Below are positions 14,135 through 21,028 of a stretch of DNA of 33,333 bases, piece after piece. Every line of letters begins with the position of its first letter. Within the stretch, counting starts at the first letter, position 1. This DNA comes from Lachnospiraceae bacterium (GTDB lineage: Bacteria > Bacillota > Clostridia > Lachnospirales > Lachnospiraceae). The DNA is taken from positions 1 to 33,333 of the forward strand of contig JAILIQ010000132.1 of assembly GCA_024695205.1 (NCBI GenBank), written 5' to 3'. A program made the position numbers and the translations under genes. The notes below the pieces were generated by a model. The model worked only from the letters and a program-made list of their open reading frames with translations, had not been told where the DNA came from and searched no databases.

Positions 14135-16729
14135 TTATCGAACCGCCTTATAGTTTCTGGCAGGAACCAGTGTTCCGTCCGGTGCAGTGTAATCTGCGAA
14201 ACTGTAGTTGACATATACCCTGGTACCGTCTGCATATACGGTACATGATACTTCGTTTGTCAGCTTCTCGTGATCGATCATTTCCTGATTGAAGATTCCG
14301 CCGAGTTCTTTGTTGTAATTATTGTAAATGGTACTGATCCTGTCCTTCCAGTTAGTGTACTCACATCCGTAATACTTGGTGTAGAGCGTATCCTGAAGGA
14401 TGAATGCGTCCTCATGCATAACAGTGAACATCAGACCTGCTCCGTATTCCGCGGAATAAAGGATCTCGTCTTCGATGTTGCCGCAGATATTAAGAGGCTC
14501 ACCGGTATAATTTACATAACCGTGTAATGCAAGCTGGAAGAACGGTATGTTCTTATCAAGGATCGTATACTGGCTTCCCGAAAGATCCGTCTCAACGATC
14601 ATGTCTACATAAGGAACGGCGTAATCATTACCCATTACGACGATCTGCTTCATACCCGAATCATTGACTGCTTTAAGTTTCTCGGTCTGAAGTTTCTTGG
14701 CTTTTTCACGGCTCACAGGATTCTTCTTGTAGAAATCGGAAGAAAGATCCATTCCGACATCTTCATAAGCGATTCCCGAATTATACTTGTCGCCGGCACC
14801 CTTAAGGGTATCCATCATCTCAAGTATCCTGTCGGGATGAAGCAGGAAGAAGCTGTCTGTACCCTCTCTTAACGCATAAGTTACGGCACTGAAAATATGG
14901 AGCTCAGCTCTCTGCTTGCCGACGAATTTGGCTGCATCCGTATAGGAGAAGAAGCCGTCAAACAGGTTGCTGTTGTAAGCATACTGTGTGATACCGTTCA
15001 GGCAGAGATCTATATTAAGATCCTTTGCGGTCTTTGAAAGCTTATCAAGTCCTTTCTTACCGCCAAGCTGTGAAAGAACCCTGGCCTTCGTAAGAACTTC
15101 CTGATTTACTCCGCCGTTGCACCATCCGGACAGCCTTACCGTGATATTGTTCATACCGTCGTTCTTTAACGATTTTAAAATATCTTCAGCCTGTTCAAAT
15201 GTTGTAAGAGCCAGAGGACGGGAAACGGGAATACCCATTACCTGTCTTACCTTATCAGCGGCGCCTACAATATCAAATACAACAGGAGCTTCTGTATCGG
15301 TATTGAGTGTCAGGTAGCTGCCGTATCTGTCTTTAAGATATGAGCCGTAAACCTTGGCCATATCAACGTAACTGCCCGAATCGATAAATCTGTATCTCTG
15401 TACGAGTGACTCGTCCTGAGGAAGATTCTCGTTAAATCCATAGATATCACTGGATGAGATCTGTCCTACATCATACTGCTCACGAGCCTTGATGGTGTAA
15501 AGAGCATTGACGAAATTGTAGCTGTGTACCCTGCCGCTTATATCGGCCTGGATACCTGCATATGAGGCGCCCTCTTCGATGAGGCAGATGAATGAGTCAT
15601 TGCCTTCCGAAATTCCGAAAAGGTTGTAATAAGCACGTGTATCATGAACGAGGTCATTCTTCTTCAGACAGATATCACGTCCGTAAACATTTGAGAAATA
15701 GTTGTTCTGAGAGTTCCTTCCGTTGTTGAAGTTGATCAGCGCTCCGCCGCCTTCCGGAACAAGGAGGAAACCTTCCTTATCGGTACCTGCGGCTCCGAAG
15801 TACGGAAGAACCGTAAGGTTTGTCACTCTGTATGATGAGGGGCTCTCAATGCTTGAGATGGGGACTTCCGCAATAAGATCGCTGCCGTCAAGCCTGTAGG
15901 TAACATCAACTCTGAAGATGGGCTTGTCACTGGTATTTTCAAGATTAACAAGAGCTTTGTCAGCCTCATAATCGGCTTCGGTATATCCTAAGTCTGCCAG
16001 TATGTTTTCAAGTGAAGGTTTACCGCCGGAAGCAGCCTCAAGTACATATATGGGTTCTTCTTCGATCATAGGATACTTTGCGATAAGATCCTGTTTCTTT
16101 TCTTCGTCCTTAACCTTCTTAAGATCATACTTGGTATACATACCCTGAATGTAGATCTTCTTGTTCATGTCAAGACCTGCGGTCAGTTCCTTGAATCTGT
16201 CCTCGGTCATCATAGGAGGTATGATATACTCTCTTTCGATATCACCTAATGAATAATGAACCGTTATATAGTCCGAACCCTGCTCGATATCATAGATACC
16301 GCGCGATGTGCTGAAAGAATACGAATCATACAGCGTATCAAGACCGTTCTGAGTGGTATGGTTGAGCAGTATCTCAGACTTGAGCTTGCCTTTTTCCGAC
16401 ATTTGGGCAATAGGGTCTGTATCTGCGCCATGAACCGATGAAGTCCACTCCTTGCCGCTTGACTTGACAAGCAGCGTAAAGTTGGTCGTCAAAGGGTCCA
16501 TCGTAAGCCTGAGCTTATCATTTTCGATGACGATGGGTTCCTCACTGCCTTCATATTTTTCGGGAATGACCGAAGGTTCATCGTCCTCTGCAGCACCGAA
16601 ACGTACGATCAGAAGAACGGCTACCACGATCACCGCAACGAAGACCAGAGGAAAGATCATGCTCTTCAGCGTTTTCTTAAACTCATTTATTCTTTCTCGT
16701 TTTACTTCAGGATTAATGTCTCTTCTCAT
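14135..16729 (-). CDS. DUF5696 domain protein, membrane-anchored
   Basis: An 864-residue protein. Residues 1-23 are basic and cytoplasmic, about 24-46 form one membrane helix (MIFPLVFVAVIVVAVLLIV), and the rest lies outside. About residues 65-330 are beta-rich (KLRLTMDPLTTNFTLLVKSSGKEW, like the N-terminal sandwich of some glycosidases). The C-terminal half looks like an alpha/beta barrel, with stretches such as NNITVRLSGWCNGG and SGIAYEDVGMDL. This is the DUF5696 family, often next to sugar transporters in Firmicutes and Paenibacillus-type genomes. A glycan-binding or glycosidase role is inferred from fold appearance and context; no catalytic residues are established. The ATG at 16729 has GGAG. 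It is flanked by YIP1 and permease genes in one operon. Confidence 0.85.
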   Translation of the reverse strand: MRRDINPEVKRERINEFKKTLKSMIFPLVFVAVIVVAVLLIVRFGAAEDDEPSVIPEKYEGSEEPIVIENDKLRLTMDPLTTNFTLLVKSSGKEWTSSVHGADTDPIAQMSEKGKLKSEILLNHTTQNGLDTLYDSYSFSTSRGIYDIEQGSDYITVHYSLGDIEREYIIPPMMTEDRFKELTAGLDMNKKIYIQGMYTKYDLKKVKDEEKKQDLIAKYPMIEEEPIYVLEAASGGKPSLENILADLGYTEADYEADKALVNLENTSDKPIFRVDVTYRLDGSDLIAEVPISSIESPSSYRVTNLTVLPYFGAAGTDKEGFLLVPEGGGALINFNNGRNSQNNYFSNVYGRDICLKKNDLVHDTRAYYNLFGISEGNDSFICLIEEGASYAGIQADISGRVHSYNFVNALYTIKAREQYDVGQISSSDIYGFNENLPQDESLVQRYRFIDSGSYVDMAKVYGSYLKDRYGSYLTLNTDTEAPVVFDIVGAADKVRQVMGIPVSRPLALTTFEQAEDILKSLKNDGMNNITVRLSGWCNGGVNQEVLTKARVLSQLGGKKGLDKLSKTAKDLNIDLCLNGITQYAYNSNLFDGFFSYTDAAKFVGKQRAELHIFSAVTYALREGTDSFFLLHPDRILEMMDTLKGAGDKYNSGIAYEDVGMDLSSDFYKKNPVSREKAKKLQTEKLKAVNDSGMKQIVVMGNDYAVPYVDMIVETDLSGSQYTILDKNIPFFQLALHGYVNYTGEPLNICGNIEDEILYSAEYGAGLMFTVMHEDAFILQDTLYTKYYGCEYTNWKDRISTIYNNYNKELGGIFNQEMIDHEKLTNEVSCTVYADGTRVYVNYSFADYTAPDGTLVPARNYKAVR

Positions 16730-16775
16730 AACAGCTCCAATTTATTCATTAGTTTAAAGATGACCGTTGCGAGCT

Positions 16776-17432
16776 TTACAATCGGAACAGCAGCTCTTTA
16801 CCCAGCGAAACAAAATATGCGATACCCTGTGATATCATACTGAAGAACAGCATCAGGATGAAAATGATGATCAGCATTGCAACAAGCGAAGCAAACATGA
16901 ACAAGATGTTCTTGGCACCGGAGTATTCATGTATCTGCCCCATAGCAACCACGATCAGGATTCCCGCATAAACAAGCGAAATGGTGTTAAGCGTTGTATA
17001 GAACTGCGCTTCATCAACAGTAACGAAATTACTGAATATCGTGATCGGAACCATGACAACCGAATAAGGGAGCATGCCGTAGCAGGTAGCCATATAAACC
17101 TGACCGAGCCTTCCTTTTCCGTCGAACAGTGTCGTAAGTGCCCAGTTACCGACAACAAACAGAGCCAGAGGAAAGATGATACTTGCAATGTACAGGAAAA
17201 TGTTGATCTCTTCCCAGTTTACCACCTGAATTACGAAGCCGGTATACTTAAGTGACAGCAGTCGAACCATAACGGTAATAAACAAAATCGTATTGGCTGC
17301 GGCATAGGTCCCGCGCTTCTCATGCGTCAGATCCCAGAAACCGTCCATCGGATGGCTCATGCAATAAAACGCGAATTTCAGCGAATCAAGATACTTGTGA
17401 AATTTATCACTCTTGAATATAGCTATTTCCAT
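16776..17432 (-). CDS. YIP1 family membrane protein
   Basis: A 218-residue membrane protein. After a cytoplasmic N-terminus containing the CMSHPMDGFWDL motif typical of YIP1-domain proteins, there are five predicted helices (about residues 48-66, 77-100, 113-135, 145-165 and 175-205). Its biochemical role is not known in bacteria. YIP1 genes recur beside NHL and DUF5696 genes in sugar ABC loci, suggesting it assembles or stabilises those membrane proteins. The ATG at 17432 has GGAGA. It starts 54 bp after the NHL protein stop and lies 46 bp before DUF5696. Confidence 0.85.
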   Translation of the reverse strand: MEIAIFKSDKFHKYLDSLKFAFYCMSHPMDGFWDLTHEKRGTYAAANTILFITVMVRLLSLKYTGFVIQVVNWEEINIFLYIASIIFPLALFVVGNWALTTLFDGKGRLGQVYMATCYGMLPYSVVMVPITIFSNFVTVDEAQFYTTLNTISLVYAGILIVVAMGQIHEYSGAKNILFMFASLVAMLIIIFILMLFFSMISQGIAYFVSLGKELLFRL

Positions 17433-17486
17433 ATCTACTCTTTCTCCACTCTATAATTATTTAGCTCCGATGAAACGAAACCGTTG

Positions 17487-18986
17487 TCATTTGAAATACT
17501 CTGCTGTACTGATCTCGTATTTGGCACGTTTAATGAATTTGATAATGCCGGGTATCAGTACCAGGGCCAGGATAACACCGATCACCCATACAATATGGTC
17601 TTCAACCCATTCTTTTCGATATTGCTTAAACGCCTTTGAATAATTGTCGGCATCATATTTGAGCTTAAAGTACTTCATTGCTTCCTTGTACTTCTTCTGA
17701 CGGAGCAATGCACGTCCGATACCGATGTAGGCAAGGTAGTAGTTACCGTCAACATCCATGACCTTCTGCCAGCAGTCACCGGCTTCATCGTAAAGACCAA
17801 GGTCGAATGCATCTACCGCCTGATAGATATTCTTACCGAAATCGGTACAGGTAAAGATCGTGATCGCACAGTCAAGATAGTCAAGAACGAACAGATCGTA
17901 ACCGATATGCTCTATTGCAGTGGGACGTCTGAAATAACCGTCCATATTGCCGTTGCCGCCGAATGCGAATACCAGACGGCCCTGCTCATCGTAACCGAAG
18001 ATCCTTCCGCGGTTCTTATCGAGACAGCAGTAAATATCATTATCAAATACCGTTATATCAGTTAAAAGTGAAGGTCCTGAATATCCGCCGCCGCTTCCGA
18101 AATAGATGTCACCGATGATCGGAACTTCCTCGTAGCCGTTACGGATAAGAATGTCGCTACCAAGCAGATTAAGCTTTCTTACCGCATCTGCCGAACCGCT
18201 TCTTAAGTCAGCTTCTTCCTGACCGTCCTGAACCGTATAGATAAAGCCTTCTTTATCCATATAAAGGTTATCGTACTCTGTAGGAACAAAGCTCTTCATC
18301 TGGGCACGTGCTTCCTGTGAAGCGAAGAATTTCCAGATATAATCCCAGAAATCGTATACCACGGGAGTTGCTCCCACGAATCCGGAGAATACGCCATCGG
18401 GCTCATATTTAACAAGACCCTTGTTGATACCTGTAGCAAGGCAGTAAACACGCTCTGCCGAATCGATTACAAGCTTCGAAGGAAGGAATGTAAGCTCGGG
18501 ATCGAGTGTTGCTTCATTCGGCTTGTCAAACTGCATGATATAATTAAGATCGGAATCCAGCTTCAGAATTCTGGAATTGTTCTTGTCGGCAATGAACACA
18601 TTACCTTCCTCGGAAATGGCGATATCCGTAGGTCCGGCAAACGTATTGGGTCCGGGACCGCCGTTAAAGCTGTCTATGATCCTTACGACCTCAAGATTCT
18701 CGGCAGAAACACGGTTCAGCTCGATGATCCTGTTATTGCCGGTATCACACAGATACAGCGAATTACCGTACGCATACAGACCTTCGGGCTGCTTGATCTT
18801 CACATCAAGACCAAGATCCGAAGATGTAAGAACCTTGCTTACGGTGTATGCATCCGGACTCTCCTGATACTCACCCCAGAAATCATAGACATATGTATAG
18901 CTGGTCTCAGCCAGTGCACTCACAGGTGCACATACAAGAATGATAGCCAGAAAGGCCGCCGTAAATCTAATCAAATTCTTCTTCAT
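17487..18986 (-). CDS. NHL-repeat beta-propeller protein with TPR segment and C-terminal membrane anchor
   Basis: A 499-residue protein. Residues 1-26 form a signal peptide (ends PVSALAE). About residues 60-380 contain NHL/YVTN-type propeller repeats: LYLCDTGNNRIIELN, GNVFIADKNNSRILKLD, RIFGYDEQGRLVFAFGG and LFVLDY. A TPR-like helical stretch follows (about 395-455: AFDLGLYDEAGDCW, GRALLRQKKYKEAMKYF), then a membrane helix (about 468-486) and a short basic tail. The propeller therefore sits outside the membrane. The ATG at 18986 is preferred over 18998 because GAGG lies seven bases upstream. It falls between the first permease pair and YIP1. A scaffold or ligand-binding role in glycan capture is inferred. 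Confidence 0.86.
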   Translation of the reverse strand: MKKNLIRFTAAFLAIILVCAPVSALAETSYTYVYDFWGEYQESPDAYTVSKVLTSSDLGLDVKIKQPEGLYAYGNSLYLCDTGNNRIIELNRVSAENLEVVRIIDSFNGGPGPNTFAGPTDIAISEEGNVFIADKNNSRILKLDSDLNYIMQFDKPNEATLDPELTFLPSKLVIDSAERVYCLATGINKGLVKYEPDGVFSGFVGATPVVYDFWDYIWKFFASQEARAQMKSFVPTEYDNLYMDKEGFIYTVQDGQEEADLRSGSADAVRKLNLLGSDILIRNGYEEVPIIGDIYFGSGGGYSGPSLLTDITVFDNDIYCCLDKNRGRIFGYDEQGRLVFAFGGNGNMDGYFRRPTAIEHIGYDLFVLDYLDCAITIFTCTDFGKNIYQAVDAFDLGLYDEAGDCWQKVMDVDGNYYLAYIGIGRALLRQKKYKEAMKYFKLKYDADNYSKAFKQYRKEWVEDHIVWVIGVILALVLIPGIIKFIKRAKYEISTAEYFK

Positions 18987-19027
18987 ATATAGCCTCATTT
19001 AGCAAATGATATTATGAAACCCGTTGA

Positions 19028-19933
19028 TCAATCCTTCATACCGGAGCTTGCCATTGTTTCAAGTATCTGAGTCTGCGAGAAAACGAACAGCGCGATCGGA
19101 ACAACCATCAGAACTACCGTAACGGCCGCAGCCTGACCGGTTCTTGCAATACCGCCGCCCTGGATCTGTCTCATCGCAAACGGGAGCATCTTCTTCTCTT
19201 CCGAGAAGATAACCGTTGATGCTGTCTGGTTCCAGAGACCCTGAACCGAGAAGATTATAAGTGTCATCCACGCGGGCTTAACATTCGGCATAACGATCGA
19301 GGAAAATACCTTCCATTCACTCGCTCCGTCGATCTTCGCAGCCTCGACCAGAGACATCGGAAGATTCTCCATGAACTGCTTCATAAGGAAGAGTCCCATC
19401 GGGGAAGCAAATGCGGGAATGATGATCGCCCAGTATGTATCGATCCATCCCAGTTTGCTCAGGAGGATATAGTTCGGGATACCGGTAACGTAACCGGTGA
19501 ACATGATCGCGGTCGTAACGATCTTGAAGAATCCTCTCGAACCGGGGAATTCATACTTCGAAAGAACGAACGCACCCATCGAAGCAAAGATCAGATGGCC
19601 CGCGGTACCGACCGCCGTGATAAAGATCGTGTTGAACAGGTATCTCGTAAATGTAACCCACGATTTACCCATCGTAACAAACAGGTCGGAGAAATTGTGA
19701 AGTGTGGGATGCAGCGCCAGGAATCTCGGAGGATTCTTGAACAGCTCATCAAGAGGCTTCAGTGCATTCGCTACGGCGAAAACGATAGGGAATGCCATTA
19801 TGACAGCCATCAGCGTCAGGAAAATGTAAAGCGCAACGTCACCGCCGACCGAACGGTTGGGTTTTCTTCTCCGTATCAACGGCTTATGATACTCTTTTTG
19901 AATAAGTTCTTCTTTTTTATTACGTTTACTCAT
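19028..19933 (-). CDS. Carbohydrate ABC transporter permease, MalG/LplC type (first pair)
   Basis: A 301-residue six-helix permease. The EAA loop is LVEAAKIDGASEWKVFSSIVMPNVKP-like, the expected ATPase docking site, and the C-terminus ends METMASSGMKD-like, similar to but distinct from its counterpart at 12094. The ATG at 19933 has GGAGAC upstream; an in-frame ATG at 19963 lacks one. It pairs with the permease ending at 19990 (56 bp away). Confidence 0.93.
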   Translation of the reverse strand: MSKRNKKEELIQKEYHKPLIRRRKPNRSVGGDVALYIFLTLMAVIMAFPIVFAVANALKPLDELFKNPPRFLALHPTLHNFSDLFVTMGKSWVTFTRYLFNTIFITAVGTAGHLIFASMGAFVLSKYEFPGSRGFFKIVTTAIMFTGYVTGIPNYILLSKLGWIDTYWAIIIPAFASPMGLFLMKQFMENLPMSLVEAAKIDGASEWKVFSSIVMPNVKPAWMTLIIFSVQGLWNQTASTVIFSEEKKMLPFAMRQIQGGGIARTGQAAAVTVVLMVVPIALFVFSQTQILETMASSGMKD

Positions 19934-19989
19934 CTTTAAGTCTCCAAAATGTTTATATGTCAATAACTGTTAACGCCGGACTGTGTTTA

Positions 19990-20928
19990 TCAGGTTCCCA
20001 CTCTTCTGATCAGACTCTGGATAGCCTTGTTTGTTACAACCATGATCAGGAAAAGGATAACTGCGATCGCACAGGCATAACCCATCTCAAATCTTGAATA
20101 ACCGTAGTCAAAAAGGTGAGTTACAATTGTTCTTGCGGCATAATCCGTACTGGGATATCCGCACAGCGTCATTGTTACATCGCATACATTAAATGATGAG
20201 GTGATCGTCATTACCGCACCGAACACGAGCATGGGCTTCATACTGGGAAGTGTGATGTACCAGAGCTCCTGCCAGCGGTTCTTGACACCGTCGATCATAC
20301 CGGCTTCTATCTGCGCCGGATCAACGCCCTGAAGACCTGCAACGAATGAAAGGAATCCGGCACCAAGGCTCATCCACAGGATAACCAGCATACATATAGG
20401 AAGCATGTAGGTAGGGTTGATGAAGAACAGGATAGGTGAATCGATAAGACCCATCTCTATCAGTCTTGAATTGACCATACCGTAAGCATCGCCACGGAAT
20501 ACGATCGAGAAGATCGCGTAACAGGTACCTGCAAGCGAAGGTGCGTAAAAGATAACAACCGCAATGCTTCGTACCATTCTCGGAAGCTCATTGATGAGCC
20601 ATGCGAAAAGGAATGATGCGATATAACCCAAAGGACCGGTTATAACTGCGATCATGAAGGTATTCTTGATACCTATCAGGAATATATCATCTTCGAGAAT
20701 AAGACTGATATAGTTCGACAGACCCAGAAATCTCGGAGATTCCAGAATATTGAAATAAGTAAAGCTGTAGTATATTGATGCCACAACGGGATAAATGAAG
20801 AACATCGCAAATACTATGGCATACGGAAGCAGGAAAAGGTAGCACATTTTTGCCATCTTGGCCTTCTTCAATGCCACAGAGAAGTTATGTCTCTTCAGCT
20901 TGATATAATTAGTAAAAAAATCTTTCAT
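19990..20928 (-). CDS. Carbohydrate ABC transporter permease, MalF/LplB type (first pair)
   Basis: A 312-residue six-helix permease. The docking loop reads IEAGMIDGVKNRWQELWYITLP, so the usual EAA is EAG and there is one extra residue in the loop compared with the other three permeases here. That may tune its fit to the shared ATPase. The ATG at 20928 follows GGAGG; the in-frame ATG at 20946 overlaps that ribosome binding site and is rejected. It is preceded by the large binding protein with a hairpin in the 100-bp gap (20971-20989). Confidence 0.92.
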   Translation of the reverse strand: MKDFFTNYIKLKRHNFSVALKKAKMAKMCYLFLLPYAIVFAMFFIYPVVASIYYSFTYFNILESPRFLGLSNYISLILEDDIFLIGIKNTFMIAVITGPLGYIASFLFAWLINELPRMVRSIAVVIFYAPSLAGTCYAIFSIVFRGDAYGMVNSRLIEMGLIDSPILFFINPTYMLPICMLVILWMSLGAGFLSFVAGLQGVDPAQIEAGMIDGVKNRWQELWYITLPSMKPMLVFGAVMTITSSFNVCDVTMTLCGYPSTDYAARTIVTHLFDYGYSRFEMGYACAIAVILFLIMVVTNKAIQSLIRRVGT

Positions 20929-20970
20929 CAGTTGCCTCCATACCACTTACATTCACAGGTCTGTTGCTTT

Positions 20971-20989
20971 TGATCATACGGGATGATCA
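20971..20989 (-). other. Perfect hairpin between binding-protein and permease genes
   Basis: TGATCAT (20971-20977) and ATGATCA (20983-20989) are perfect 7-bp arms around a 5-nt loop. There is no U-run, so it is not an obvious terminator. It lies between the 997-residue binding protein and its permease. Intra-operon stem-loops in this position, as in the malE-malF gap, protect upstream mRNA from exonucleases and raise binding-protein levels. That role is inferred here. Confidence 0.5.
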
Positions 20990-21028
20990 CTGCTGCGAAA
21001 ATTAAAACAGATAAACTTGTTCGAAGGA

